64,000 nucleotides of DNA from Ohtaekwangia sp. (lineage in GTDB: Bacteria > Bacteroidota > Bacteroidia > Cytophagales > Cyclobacteriaceae): positions 186,001 to 250,000 of the forward strand of contig JAJNPV010000049.1 of assembly GCA_021155195.1 (NCBI GenBank), written 5' to 3'. Positions 45,084 to 54,748 of this stretch are shown here, piece by piece (the stretch's first letter is position 1; each line of letters opens with the position of its first letter). The notes below the pieces were generated by a model. That model was not told where the DNA came from. It worked only from the letters and a program-made list of their open reading frames with translations, and made no database searches. Both the position numbers and the translations under genes were made by a program.

Positions 45084-46094
45084 TTATTTTATTTTCGGTG
45101 AATGTTTCATCAATTCCTCTATACCATCTTGGATTTCCTTAGGGCTTTGCTTAAATGTAAGACATATAAACCGCTCGCCTGGAATCAACACATTCGAGCC
45201 ATCATTTTCAATTTTGAAATTTAACTTCTGCGTATTGAAATAGGGTTCATATCCTCTGGCAGCTACAAGTACTGCCGTTTGATCCCAACTCATTCTACCC
45301 ACTGTATTTTTATCTGCCGCTAAAGCAATCTCGTAAGCATCTTTAACAGGACTCTTTTGTATTAACAAATTATTCGTTAATGGAATACCGGTAAAGATCT
45401 TTGCTCCTATTTCAAATGGACTTAGAATAATAGGAGTATTCCATTCAATAAATACTTTTTGTGAGGCACGGGTATCGATGCGCACATTATATTCATGCCC
45501 TTTACCCCCACCCTCAGGTATACCCGCAGCCATTGATACCAACAGCTTTACTTTCTTACCAATCAAATCTCTTCCATTTAATTCGGAAAACTCATCGGGT
45601 TGTGACTCTAATAAATCGGCCAGATTAGTAAAGAACCCTACCGTAACAATAGTAACTGATTGATCAGGATTACGGGAAAGAATCTTTCTATAAAGTTTTG
45701 TTGCGTCTTCAGCTTCTTCATTGGATTTTATTGTGTGTGGATACTTTTCAATCAATGCCTCAGCCCACTTCTGTGAACAACTCATGTTAGGTGTTTGCCG
45801 CTTAGTAACCCCAATGGGTAATTCCGGTTTACCAAAATAGGTATTCAGCACGCTAATGGTTGGCACGGTTGTGTGAAAAGCATTGCTGGAAATAGTTGCC
45901 AGAATTTCAATTTCGCCTCTATCTGCAAAAGCATGCAACAATGCCATTGCACCAACATCATCATAATCGGGAGCGATGTCAGTATCAAATATAATTTTTA
46001 CAGGAGTTGTTTCTGCAGCGTCAGCCCCTTCCTTGTGCGATGTGCAAGCTGCTAAAACTGCGATTAAAATAATCGAGAAGCTTGATTTAGTCAT
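45084..46094 (-). CDS. Nucleoside hydrolase-like lipoprotein
   Basis: Starting at the ATG at 46094 (336 residues) gives a lipoprotein signal (MTKSSFSIILIAVLAACTS, lipid Cys at 18); a 46142 start is rejected because it buries it. The Ca2+-binding N-terminal motif is FDTDIAPDYDDVGAM, an Asp-cluster form with two extra residues compared with DTDPGIDD of classical inosine-uridine hydrolases. IVTVGFFTNLADLL and the C-terminal WDQTAVLVAARGYEPYF follow the family. It should cleave N-glycosidic bonds of nucleosides or related sugars in the periplasm. Confidence 0.88.
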   Translation of the reverse strand: MTKSSFSIILIAVLAACTSHKEGADAAETTPVKIIFDTDIAPDYDDVGAMALLHAFADRGEIEILATISSNAFHTTVPTISVLNTYFGKPELPIGVTKRQTPNMSCSQKWAEALIEKYPHTIKSNEEAEDATKLYRKILSRNPDQSVTIVTVGFFTNLADLLESQPDEFSELNGRDLIGKKVKLLVSMAAGIPEGGGKGHEYNVRIDTRASQKVFIEWNTPIILSPFEIGAKIFTGIPLTNNLLIQKSPVKDAYEIALAADKNTVGRMSWDQTAVLVAARGYEPYFNTQKLNFKIENDGSNVLIPGERFICLTFKQSPKEIQDGIEELMKHSPKIK

Positions 46095-46269
46095 GCATGA
46101 AAGTAAACAATTTCTGTTGCGGATTGAGTGCAGAGTTTTCAAAAATCCTCAAATTGTTTCATCCTGCTGCATAATAATGCCATGAGGAGAAAAAATCCCA
46201 TGATTTCATAATTTGAAAACGACACAAATCGGTAATTTTCCTATCTTAGTTTCCTTTAAATTTTAAACT

Positions 46270-48060
46270 ATGGCAGACGAGACTTCCAATAAGATGTTAG
46301 TTAAATATAAGTTTCGCGATTTAAAGGTGTATTCGTCCGATGAGTGGATGGCTGATGCAACTAAAAAATACCGCAAGGTGTACGATCGCTTTGAAACCAC
46401 TTACCTGCGTGTTGAACTCTCCATTTTCAACAAACTCTTTGATGAGGAAGAATGGGACACCTCCATTCGCTTTAAATGTTTTTCGCTAAATGGAAGTCAA
46501 AAGAACGAACTCTGCAACCTGGAAGAAAAAAGAAAAATCCTTAAAGAAGAGAATATTGTTTACGCGCGCACTTCCTGGGGACAAGCCACGGCAGGCACCT
46601 ATTGGTTTAAAGGGGATTATGTGTGGGAAGCCTACATCGATGAAGTAAAGGTAGGCGAATCAAAATTTCATATTGAAGACCTTGGCCAATCAAAGCCGGG
46701 TGAAAATTTATTTTTTGATATTGATTCGATCCGATTATTTGAAGGAGATGGGCAGGCGTACCTGCTTCCGGATAAGAAATACCTGAGCCAATTCAGTCAG
46801 GTACAAACCCGCTATGTTTGGAGCGAATTCAAATTCAAGAATAAAACTACTGTAGGGTATTACGCTGAGATCTTTTTTAACTTCTATGATAAAGCGGGTC
46901 TCCCTAAAGGAAGCAACGCTATGCTTACCTATGTTACGGCCAACACAGCCGGTCAGGTTTATACAATCTATCCGGGTTGGGGCGGTGAAGCACCCGGACG
47001 TTGGAAGAGTGATAAGTACACTATGGAGGTTGTATTTATGGATACCTTGATTGCCGTTGTTCCCTTTCAGGTGGGCACTCAGTTTGAAGAAGGCGATGCT
47101 CAGGTAGTCACAGACTCTGGGCAGTTATTTAAGCAAGCCGCTACACAGTCAGCACCTACATCGGCAAACAAATCACTAGACGATCTTCTTTTTGAAAGCT
47201 TACAAGAATTGAATTCATTAACCGGGCTTGAGAATATCAAGAAAGAAGTAAATGAAATGGTAAAGTTGGTTCGCTTTTATCAGGAAACCGGAAAAGATGT
47301 GCTTAATAAATTTTCGCTGCACACAGTCTTCACAGGCAATCCGGGCACTGGAAAAACTACGGTAGCGCGTATTCTTGCGAAAATTTATAAAGGCCTTGGT
47401 ATTTTAGAAAAAGGACATTTGGTTGAAGTAGATCGTGAAGGTCTGGTGGCTGGATTTATTGGGCAGACTGCCATAAAGACTGGCGAAAAAGTAACCGAAG
47501 CAATGGGTGGAATTTTATTTATTGATGAAGCGTATTCATTGGCGCATGGCCGCAGTTCACAAAATGACTTTGGTGCCGAGGCTATACAAGTTATTTTAAA
47601 ACGCATGGAAGATATGCGTGGTAAGTTTGGAGTAATTGTAGCGGGCTATACTGAAAACATGCAAGAGTTTATCAACTCTAATCCAGGTTTAAAATCCAGA
47701 TTCGATAATTATTTTCCTTTTCAGGATTATTTGGCAGAAGATATGTTTGCCATTGCCATGTCGCTGCTCACCAAGGAAGGCATAAAACCGGATGACTCCG
47801 CTAGAAATCACTTAAAGAATTATTTTGAGTTTCTGCACGTGAACCGCGACCAGCATTTTGGTAATGCCCGTGCCGTGCGGCAAGTGATTGGTGAGTCTAT
47901 CAAGAATCAACACTTGAGGCTGGCCGAACTCAAAAAAGAAGAGCGCACCCCAGAATTGATGGAGACATTAATTTTCGATGACGTGAAAGAGTTTGAGATT
48001 AAAGAACTCAAAGACAATAGACCCAGGATGGGCTTTAAGACTGGGGGAAGTGAGGGTTAG
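46270..48060 (+). CDS. CbbX/SpoVK-type AAA+ ATPase with long unassigned N-terminal region
   Basis: A 596-residue cytoplasmic protein. The AAA module spans about 315-580: Walker A GNPGTGKT (356-363), Walker B GILFIDEAYSL, arginine-finger region NPGLKSRFDNYFPF, and sensor-2 region NARAVRQVIGES. This matches the CbbX/CfxQ/SpoVK group, remodelling ATPases such as Rubisco activase CbbX. Residues 1-~280 are not AAA: two similar-sized beta-rich segments with recurring aromatics (GTYWFKGDYVWEAYID; TRYVWSEFKFKNKT), then a low-complexity linker (about 285-310). The N-terminus presumably recognises a partner. It is a single-gene unit; no Rubisco is nearby. Confidence 0.85.
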   Translation: MADETSNKMLVKYKFRDLKVYSSDEWMADATKKYRKVYDRFETTYLRVELSIFNKLFDEEEWDTSIRFKCFSLNGSQKNELCNLEEKRKILKEENIVYARTSWGQATAGTYWFKGDYVWEAYIDEVKVGESKFHIEDLGQSKPGENLFFDIDSIRLFEGDGQAYLLPDKKYLSQFSQVQTRYVWSEFKFKNKTTVGYYAEIFFNFYDKAGLPKGSNAMLTYVTANTAGQVYTIYPGWGGEAPGRWKSDKYTMEVVFMDTLIAVVPFQVGTQFEEGDAQVVTDSGQLFKQAATQSAPTSANKSLDDLLFESLQELNSLTGLENIKKEVNEMVKLVRFYQETGKDVLNKFSLHTVFTGNPGTGKTTVARILAKIYKGLGILEKGHLVEVDREGLVAGFIGQTAIKTGEKVTEAMGGILFIDEAYSLAHGRSSQNDFGAEAIQVILKRMEDMRGKFGVIVAGYTENMQEFINSNPGLKSRFDNYFPFQDYLAEDMFAIAMSLLTKEGIKPDDSARNHLKNYFEFLHVNRDQHFGNARAVRQVIGESIKNQHLRLAELKKEERTPELMETLIFDDVKEFEIKELKDNRPRMGFKTGGSEG

Positions 48061-48125
48061 AATAGTCTTTTAGTAATTTAGTCCATAGTAAAGAGTTATA
48101 GCAAGAAGTTAACAGTTTGAGGAAA

Positions 48126-48356
48126 ATGGGAAATATAAAAAGCCAAATAATTGAATTTTACAAGAGAGAGAATTCAGTTCAGTTTTCAAAAAACTTATGG
48201 ATGAACTTGCTAGGCCATGCTCTTATCGGATTGACTGTAGGGGTTGTAATGCTTGTAATTCGAGGGACGAATTCAATGCTAACAATTTTATTTCCCATGA
48301 TCGTAACTACAGTATGGGGATTGAGAAGTCATCTGAAGAAAAGGACTAGTTGTTGA
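48126..48356 (+). CDS. Small membrane protein, unknown
   Basis: Start at ATG 48126 (76 residues; a TTG lies three codons earlier). A polar N-terminus (~25 residues) precedes two hydrophobic helices (about 29-48 and 50-65) and a basic tail (RSHLKKRTSC). No family recognised. It follows the AAA ATPase by 65 bp on the same strand and might share its transcript, but nothing else links them. Confidence 0.6.
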   Translation: MGNIKSQIIEFYKRENSVQFSKNLWMNLLGHALIGLTVGVVMLVIRGTNSMLTILFPMIVTTVWGLRSHLKKRTSC

Positions 48357-48412
48357 ATCCATCAGATTTCCATGCCGATATAATGTAGGGACATGTGATT
48401 TCGTGAGCATCT

Positions 48413-49927
48413 TCACAAAATTGACTTAGGCACTACTCCCCGTAACCAGATTTTAAACCGTTTCATTCTTCCCACTTCAGAGTCGGGGTTGTAAGCCAAG
48501 GTGGTATGCCACGCATTTTCGGGTTTAATATCTTCCTCCATCGCATGAAATAAATTAGTTGCAATTTTTGAATCGTAAATAACGGCTACGCATTCCGTAT
48601 TCAAATTGGCACTGCGTGGGTCCAGATTGAATGTACCAATCACGGCAATCTCACTATCAATCACGATTGACTTTGCGTGCAATCCGAAAATTGGAGTATA
48701 ATTCATCTCCTGTTGAAGGGCACCCGTCATTATTTTCATTCGAACGACTGCATCAGGTTTAAATTCATAAATCTGAATTCCTGTGTTCAATAAGGTTTCG
48801 CGCTCGCGCTGATAGCCGCTAAATGCTTCGTAATTATCGGTTGACGAAATGCTGTTGGTAAGCACTCTCACATCTACTCCGCGTTGCACAGCATCCAGAA
48901 AAAGCTTTTGACTTAACGGAGTTGTAACTAAATAGGGAGATTGAATATAAATAGATTTGGTAGCACGCTTCAGCAGGCTAATTAACGTATCGGTACACAC
49001 GCCCCCTCCAGCTAGACCATCGGCTTTATTCTTACCAGGCACATCCGAAACAAAATCAACTCGATCTACCCAAACCAAATCACCGGATTCTTGTATCTGC
49101 TTAAACGCCACAGGAACCCGTTTAATCTTTTCGCGCACCTGCGGCCAAAAATTGGCCGGATTGCAAGCGTACTGATGCAGATATTCAAACTTTATATCTG
49201 AATTCAGTTCAAGTTCATCGTTAACCAGCGCTGAGATTGAAACACTTTTTGAGTTATCCCAAAACAGGTTAAACGAATTTTGCACATCCACAGCCGTCTT
49301 ACCTATTAACAACACATCCCGATCCCTAAAGTTATATTCATGATCGTAATCAAAATATTCATCGGCAATGTTTCTGCCACCGGTAATTACAACTTGTCCA
49401 TCTACAATAAACGTTTTGTTGTGCATGCGCTGATTGAAGCCTTTAAAATCAGTGGCAATACTATATAGCTTCTTAGGGAGATTTTTGCCAATGTTGGCCG
49501 TAGGGTTATAGACTTTGATGGATAGGTTAGGATGACCATCTAACGCCAATAAATCATCGGCATCTGCCTCTACCATAATATCATCAATGAGAATACGCAC
49601 CTGAACACCGCGGTCAGCGGCACGTATTAAATAATCAAGGGCAATCAACCCAATATTATCGGCAGAGAAAATGAAATATTGAATATCAATAGTTTTTTCT
49701 GCAGATTCCGTCAACCAAGCGCGTGAAATCATTGAGTTGTCCCCTTCCTCAAGTGTATAGACTCCCGTTTTGGTAGCTGTTAGTTCAGCAAGCGGTGCAA
49801 GTTGTTCTGAAAGTATATGGGGACTACTAAAATGAATTTGAGAACAGAAGTCATCATCAATGCGTGGATATTTTTCATCTTTAGAACACGCTATTAGTAT
49901 AAAAAAAACAAAGTAGAATCGCTTCAT
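48413..49927 (-). CDS. Phospholipase D-like / cardiolipin synthase-like lipoprotein
   Basis: Start at ATG 49927 gives 504 residues and a lipoprotein signal (MKRFYFVFFILIACS, lipid Cys at 14). Two HKD motifs are present: HNKTFIVDG (His169, Lys171, Asp176) and HAKSIVIDS near residue 425, followed by GTFNLDPRS. This is the phosphatidyltransferase/phospholipase D active site, as in cardiolipin synthases ClsC/YmdC. A periplasmic lipoprotein location is unusual for a synthase, so a phosphodiesterase role is possible. The start lies only 6 bp from the end of the M55 peptidase gene upstream. Confidence 0.88.
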   Translation of the reverse strand: MKRFYFVFFILIACSKDEKYPRIDDDFCSQIHFSSPHILSEQLAPLAELTATKTGVYTLEEGDNSMISRAWLTESAEKTIDIQYFIFSADNIGLIALDYLIRAADRGVQVRILIDDIMVEADADDLLALDGHPNLSIKVYNPTANIGKNLPKKLYSIATDFKGFNQRMHNKTFIVDGQVVITGGRNIADEYFDYDHEYNFRDRDVLLIGKTAVDVQNSFNLFWDNSKSVSISALVNDELELNSDIKFEYLHQYACNPANFWPQVREKIKRVPVAFKQIQESGDLVWVDRVDFVSDVPGKNKADGLAGGGVCTDTLISLLKRATKSIYIQSPYLVTTPLSQKLFLDAVQRGVDVRVLTNSISSTDNYEAFSGYQRERETLLNTGIQIYEFKPDAVVRMKIMTGALQQEMNYTPIFGLHAKSIVIDSEIAVIGTFNLDPRSANLNTECVAVIYDSKIATNLFHAMEEDIKPENAWHTTLAYNPDSEVGRMKRFKIWLRGVVPKSIL

Positions 49928-49932
49928 ACTGA

Positions 49933-50805
49933 TTACCAATCCAAGTACTTGTACACAATACGAATAAGAGGATAGGCTTCATTCATACTCTTAGCAACAT
50001 AAGAAACAGTATAGCCATCAACCCGTTTCATTCCTGGAATTCCCATCGCTACATCAGCACGGGTTGGTGTGTCCACCTTGATGATAAACTCTACTGGTTC
50101 TTTAACGGACAGTGCCTTTGCGTTTTTTAAGTCTTTTAAAGCAGCCGAGGTCTTCTCTTTTAGAGCCTTAATAACAACATCTGGATGTAGAAGTTTTGCG
50201 GCACTGTTACCAATGGCTTCTTTTGTGATCACTGTTTGGGTAGGTACTAACTTTGTAATTTCTTCGGTGAATGTTTTATCGCCACTCGCCAAAATAACGG
50301 GAACGCCTAGCGCACCTGCGAAGTAGGCATTCAGTCCACCTTCACCTACTTCCGTTCCATTAATCCATAACCCTTTTACATTCCCAGAACCTGTATGAGC
50401 AAGAAACCCATTCTCTGTTCCTGCCTTGGCATGGTATCCAATAAAAATTATTCCATCAAAACTGGCATCTAGATTTTGTACCATACCAAGTGGCTTAATA
50501 TTACTTTGAATATACTCGGCCCGCGAATCAAGTTCGGTATGCAACAAGTTTTGCATATCGCCATGACTGTCGTTAACCACCACCACAGCCGGACCTGCTT
50601 CAAAGATGGTTTTAATTACCGCATTCACTTCGTGGGTCATCAGTTTTCGTCCTGTTTCGTAATCCTTTCCTCCGCTCGTTACCATTTTTGAAGTTCCAAT
50701 TCCACCAATGCCTTCCATATCCACTGAGATAAATATCTTAATCGGCTTAGGTTGAGAAAAAGAAAGCGTTGCGCTTGCAAGTAATAGTAGTAGAATAGTT
50801 CTCAT
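49933..50805 (-). CDS. M55-family D-aminopeptidase (DppA-like), secreted
   Basis: Start at ATG 50805 gives 290 residues with a signal peptide (MRTILLLLLASATLSFSQ); an upstream in-frame ATG at 50850 adds 15 residues. The zinc-binding opening IFISVDMEGIGG (Asp and Glu ligands), VVVVNDSHGDMQNLL and GIIFIGYHAKAGT match DppA, a D-Ala-D-Ala aminopeptidase. It probably cleaves D-amino-acid peptides in the periplasm. It is cotranscribed with the phospholipase D-like gene 5 bp downstream. Confidence 0.88.
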   Translation of the reverse strand: MRTILLLLLASATLSFSQPKPIKIFISVDMEGIGGIGTSKMVTSGGKDYETGRKLMTHEVNAVIKTIFEAGPAVVVVNDSHGDMQNLLHTELDSRAEYIQSNIKPLGMVQNLDASFDGIIFIGYHAKAGTENGFLAHTGSGNVKGLWINGTEVGEGGLNAYFAGALGVPVILASGDKTFTEEITKLVPTQTVITKEAIGNSAAKLLHPDVVIKALKEKTSAALKDLKNAKALSVKEPVEFIIKVDTPTRADVAMGIPGMKRVDGYTVSYVAKSMNEAYPLIRIVYKYLDW

Positions 50806-50958
50806 GATGATGAAGTTAATCATTCTAAATATAGGGGATTTATTACACACTTGAGAAAATTCTTACCCTGCCCTTTCTCACCATTTAATAGAAACCAGAC
50901 ACTATAAATGCAATGAAATCATTGGCATAATTTTTTATGCTTTTAAGAAAAAAACAAT

Positions 50959-51297
50959 ATGAAAACAACACAAGAAGTAATAGAGGTTTGCATAGACACC
51001 TGTTATGAATGCGCAGATGAGTGTAATGCGTGTGCCGAAAAATGTGATGATATACCAGGCATGCAGGAGTGCTACAATACCTGTATCAATTGTACCGATG
51101 CCTGTGAAAAATGCGCAACGGAATGTGAGAATGATTCTGAGTCGCAGCTAACAGCAATTGATAAATGTTTTCAATCATGCAAAGCCTGTGCTGAAGAATG
51201 CGAAAAACATAATCATGAACATTGTCAAAAATGCGCAGAAGTGTGCAGGAAGTGTGCTGATGTATGCGCTGAGATTCTTGCGAAAGAAAGAGAGTAA
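50959..51297 (+). CDS. Four-helix-bundle copper-binding protein (Cys-rich, Csp-like)
   Basis: A 112-residue cytoplasmic protein with 21 Cys (about 19%), mostly as CxxxC and CxxC along four predicted helices (TCYECADECNACAEKC; TCINCTDACEKCATEC; SCKACAEECEKH; HCQKCAEVCRKCADVC). This matches copper storage proteins (Csp), in which Cys lining a four-helix bundle bind many Cu(I) ions. No signal peptide, so Csp3-like rather than exported Csp1. An inverted repeat GCATAA/TTATGC (50925-50940) lies 18 bp upstream and could be a regulator site. Confidence 0.88.
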   Translation: MKTTQEVIEVCIDTCYECADECNACAEKCDDIPGMQECYNTCINCTDACEKCATECENDSESQLTAIDKCFQSCKACAEECEKHNHEHCQKCAEVCRKCADVCAEILAKERE

Positions 51298-51336
51298 GGT
51301 CTATTAAATTATTTAACGTTCAGAAAAGCTCATGAA

Positions 51337-52707
51337 CTATTTATTAAACTTTATGACCTGAATCAACTTTGAAGTGCCTTGCCTATAAATTCCATATGCA
51401 CCTGAAGTAACTGGTAAATACCCTTTAAATGAAAGCTTTCCTTTTAATTGAAATAGTTCATACTGATCGATCGAATCGATTAGCCCTTTAGATCGATCCA
51501 TAAATTTGTACTCGCCTTGCGGATTCACTTTAAGAAAACAATACATGTAGTCTGTATCGCCTTCTCCAAGTTCTCGGACCAAAACGTTGGCTAATGCGGA
51601 TGCCAAGAAAAGGGCAACTCCTCCTGAATGAATAAGTGGAAGAGATGTGGTCGATCGTTTCTTAGCTCCCAATGCAACACTCAAACTTTTGTCTTCTAGG
51701 GTTTCTACATAAACAAAGTTAAGACCAAAATACCTGAAAGGTTGATCAAAATGCAATACTTTTAACACGTTGTTGCGGCCAATTCGGGAGTAAATGAAAG
51801 CATCTGGAATCTTCTCGCGTTCTGGTATCGATATAGAAAATATTTTACTTCCACTTTCAATATCAACTGCATCCAAATGGGTCGATTTATCCTCATACAC
51901 TCTATATAATATTCCATCATGAATAGTGGAATTAAAAATTGATAGTGTTTTTTCATAAAACGTCTTAACGACTACGTTCTCCGGCTCTTTTAGATTTAGC
52001 TTAACAATAGTCGTTTTAAATAACTGCCCTTCAATAACCGAAGTTGCCATTGGGTCAAGATATTCATCATATGTAATCCAGATGATATCATCATATTTTG
52101 TCATTTTGATTGAAGCCGATGAATTGAAAGGGAGATCAGGAATTTTTTCATCCTTATATCTTGTTTCAATATTTTTATTCTTGCTAATATCCATAGGCAA
52201 ATTAAAATTCTGTTCACCGATCAATGTCATCCCACGCAATCGAACAAGCTGTAATCCAAATTGGTTTTTTATTGACTTAATGAATACTAAATCTTCCCCA
52301 TCAACATAACTTCCCAATAGTCTTCCTTGTAAACTAAATTCTCCTGGTTCTTCAACAAGTGTTCTTAGCGTTGAATCAAATCTCAGTGCTTTTAATTGAA
52401 CCTCATTCTTCTTTTCTTCGATATAGAATAAATAAACACCTTCTTTCGTTTGAACACAGGCATAGATAATTTTCTGACCAAGAATAGAACTATTTACTTC
52501 CGCCTGGGTTCCATCAGGAAAAATCCAGAGTGCTTGTACTTTTTTTGAAGAAGCACTACTTATCATACAGAATAGACTGTCTCCAAGAGCCATACCTTTT
52601 ATACTATTCATGCCCGCTGGCGGCAATTGAATTTCTGTTACCAGTTTTTGGCTCTCAGCCACAAAACAATAAACTATTGTCAAAAACAGACAAAAGAACT
52701 TCATCAT
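51337..52707 (-). CDS. Secreted protein, unknown function
   Basis: A 456-residue protein with signal peptide (MMKFFCLFLTIVYCFVAES). The mature part is rich in short beta strands with turns (e.g. GVYLFYIEEKKNEVQL, GSYVDGEDLVFIKSI, DGILYRVYEDKSTHLDAVD), suggesting a beta-propeller-like fold, but I recognise no named domain. Single-gene unit, convergent with the copper-binding protein gene 39 bp away. Codon use and composition resemble the neighbours. Confidence 0.7.
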   Translation of the reverse strand: MMKFFCLFLTIVYCFVAESQKLVTEIQLPPAGMNSIKGMALGDSLFCMISSASSKKVQALWIFPDGTQAEVNSSILGQKIIYACVQTKEGVYLFYIEEKKNEVQLKALRFDSTLRTLVEEPGEFSLQGRLLGSYVDGEDLVFIKSIKNQFGLQLVRLRGMTLIGEQNFNLPMDISKNKNIETRYKDEKIPDLPFNSSASIKMTKYDDIIWITYDEYLDPMATSVIEGQLFKTTIVKLNLKEPENVVVKTFYEKTLSIFNSTIHDGILYRVYEDKSTHLDAVDIESGSKIFSISIPEREKIPDAFIYSRIGRNNVLKVLHFDQPFRYFGLNFVYVETLEDKSLSVALGAKKRSTTSLPLIHSGGVALFLASALANVLVRELGEGDTDYMYCFLKVNPQGEYKFMDRSKGLIDSIDQYELFQLKGKLSFKGYLPVTSGAYGIYRQGTSKLIQVIKFNK

Positions 52708-52776
52708 ATTTTCATTTTATTTTTGAAAAACACTGAAATTTAACAAGCAAACTAAAGGTATTACATTTTCCTCTTT

Positions 52777-53019
52777 CTAAAGAAGCACAAAATATTCACT
52801 TGCATGAATGAATACATAATAGTCGGCATCTGAGATTTCGGCCATGCGCATTGTGCCCTCTTTAAAGTAAAAAGTATAACCGCCATCGTATGGAAAGTAG
52901 TCATACTTCTCAAATGTCCATTCGCTGCCAACCGGTATTATCTGATTATCAAAATCCTTAAACTCTTTAATGACTTTGATTTTGTTGTTTTCAACTAAAT
53001 CATTTAAGAATTGATACAT
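52777..53019 (-). CDS. DUF3601-like small protein
   Basis: An 80-residue cytoplasmic protein with IIPVGSEWTFEKYDYFPYDGG and the end FIHASEYFVLL, resembling DUF3601, a small family of unknown function. No signal peptide or membrane helix. It lies between two unrelated minus-strand genes with 60-70 bp gaps on each side. Confidence 0.65.
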   Translation of the reverse strand: MYQFLNDLVENNKIKVIKEFKDFDNQIIPVGSEWTFEKYDYFPYDGGYTFYFKEGTMRMAEISDADYYVFIHASEYFVLL

Positions 53020-53078
53020 CGAATTTTAAATTTGGTAATTCATTCAATTTACGATTTTTCAAAAATCCCGATGGAATC

Positions 53079-53780
53079 TTAATCAAGGCTTTCAAGTTTT
53101 CCATAATACTCTAACGTGGCTAGCAGACCCTCTTTCGTATTAAATTTTAAATTATTCTCCAGCATATAATCTTTTACCTGATCCCATTTTTCCCCTACGT
53201 GTTTCTTTAATAAATCACGGTCAAAATATTCATCGCTCTTCTTTGCAAGGGGATTCTTTTTTGATTTCTCTAATACTGTTGTCGTTTGCAGAATATTTAT
53301 CTCCCCAATTTCATCAAGAAGATATAGATATTCAAATTGCTCGTAACCAACTTTTGCATACCAAGTTTGATAATTACCTTGTCTTTTTCGAATAGCAGGC
53401 TCAACGCTGAATATTTTTGATACGATGGCAAAATGTTTAAATTCCAATAAAATTTCCAAAAGCATCAGCCGCTGCTTTCCACTCTGTTCATCATTTATAT
53501 TAAACGTGATGAACCTTCTGCTCTTATCGAGATCAATGTCAAAATATTCCATTGACTGAATAGACTTGTCTTGAAACGAAATCGATTCGCGATCATCCAG
53601 ATCTTCTTTAATATTGACTAAACCAAGTTTATCATTATTTTGAATATATCCGCGAACAGTTTCACCATCGCTCAATACAATATGCCCTTTATGCCAGTTA
53701 GAATTTATACCCAAATTGTTGAACTGAGCGACTGAAAACAGTGCAAGCATGCCAAGTAAAAATGTAAAAACATATTTCAT
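53079..53780 (-). CDS. Secreted protein, unknown function
   Basis: Start at ATG 53780 gives 233 residues with signal peptide (MKYVFTFLLGMLALFSVAQ). The mature region has a beta-rich opening with the phrase WHKGHIVLSDGETVRGYIQN, seen in several uncharacterised Bacteroidota secreted proteins, then a mixed region with conserved charged residues and a helical C-terminus. No function assigned. The divergent small wHTH-like gene starts about 105 bp away. Confidence 0.7.
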   Translation of the reverse strand: MKYVFTFLLGMLALFSVAQFNNLGINSNWHKGHIVLSDGETVRGYIQNNDKLGLVNIKEDLDDRESISFQDKSIQSMEYFDIDLDKSRRFITFNINDEQSGKQRLMLLEILLEFKHFAIVSKIFSVEPAIRKRQGNYQTWYAKVGYEQFEYLYLLDEIGEINILQTTTVLEKSKKNPLAKKSDEYFDRDLLKKHVGEKWDQVKDYMLENNLKFNTKEGLLATLEYYGKLESLD

Positions 53781-53885
53781 CAGCAACTTAATAATAGTGG
53801 ATTTTGATTTGTTATAACAAAGAAAGCAAACCTTCCTGATATTTTTTCGTACAAAATTGAATTGTATTTAAAAAATTATGCATTG

Positions 53886-54089
53886 ATGAAAAAAATAGAC
53901 ATTCTAAACTTCATTACCGATTTCCGAAAAGCTCCAAACAGCATTAAGACGTTATCTGAAATAAGTGTCCATATAGGTGCATCCGATCAAGAAGCTCTTC
54001 TCCGACTACTGGAAGAAATGAAGCAAATGCGCACCTTACGGGAAGTTGAGAAAAATGGAGAGAAAGCTTTTCAGGTTACAGCGAAGTAA
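53886..54089 (+). CDS. Small winged-helix-like protein
   Basis: Start at ATG 53886 gives 67 residues (a TTG lies eight codons upstream). The order helix (ILNFITDFRKAP), helix-turn-helix (TLSEISVHIGASDQEALLRLLEEM) and a two-strand wing (TLREVEKNGEKAFQVT) suggests a single winged helix. It may be a small transcription regulator, possibly of the downstream flavin reductase gene 64 bp away, or a protein-interaction wHTH. The family is not recognised. Confidence 0.6.
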   Translation: MKKIDILNFITDFRKAPNSIKTLSEISVHIGASDQEALLRLLEEMKQMRTLREVEKNGEKAFQVTAK

Positions 54090-54153
54090 TTGTTGGCAAA
54101 ATCAAGGTGACCTATGGTATGAATGCCGATATTAGGGTTCAGATTTAATCGTT

Positions 54154-54717
54154 ATGCCAACAATCTCTATTATTTCCTCCAGTGTACGCATCGATCGGGT
54201 TAGCCACCGGGTAGCGTTGTTCTTTAAAAACTATATGATCGAACATCAATTGGCAACTCCACAGGTACTTGACTTGAAGGAATATAATTTTCCTGTTTTT
54301 GATGAACGACTCAGTTACCAAACCAATCCAACAGCAAGCGCACTTGACTTTGCTGAAAAAATAAAAAAGTCGGACGGGGTGATTATTGTAACCCCGGAAT
54401 ATAATGGAGGTTATCCGGCCAGTTTGAAAAACGTGGTTGATTTATTATACATTGAGTGGCGTAGAAAACCGATTGCCATCTCTACCGTGTCGAATGGTTC
54501 CTTTGGAGGCACACAAGTGATCACCTCCCTTCAATTTTCATTATTTAAAATTCGAGCGTGGGTAGTTCCTGCTATGTGCCCCATGCCAAAAGCACAAGAA
54601 CTTTTTGATGAAAACGGAGTACCTGTTGACAAGGCATCCATCGAAAAACGAGTTACGCCTTTCATTCAAGAACTACTCTGGTGCATGGAAGCCAAAAAAT
54701 TAATGGATCAGAAATAA
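54154..54717 (+). CDS. NADPH-dependent FMN reductase-like flavoprotein
   Basis: A 187-residue flavodoxin-like protein. The FMN-phosphate loop ISSSVRIDRVSHRVA is at the N-terminus, TPEYNGGYPASLKNVVDLL (about 80-98) is the family signature, and VSNGSFGGTQV follows. Members reduce FMN, quinones, azo compounds or chromate with NADPH. The substrate is not determined. It may be paired with the small wHTH-like gene upstream. Confidence 0.88.
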   Translation: MPTISIISSSVRIDRVSHRVALFFKNYMIEHQLATPQVLDLKEYNFPVFDERLSYQTNPTASALDFAEKIKKSDGVIIVTPEYNGGYPASLKNVVDLLYIEWRRKPIAISTVSNGSFGGTQVITSLQFSLFKIRAWVVPAMCPMPKAQELFDENGVPVDKASIEKRVTPFIQELLWCMEAKKLMDQK

Positions 54718-54748
54718 ATTCCTATTTCATAAAATCCTTATAGAGATA

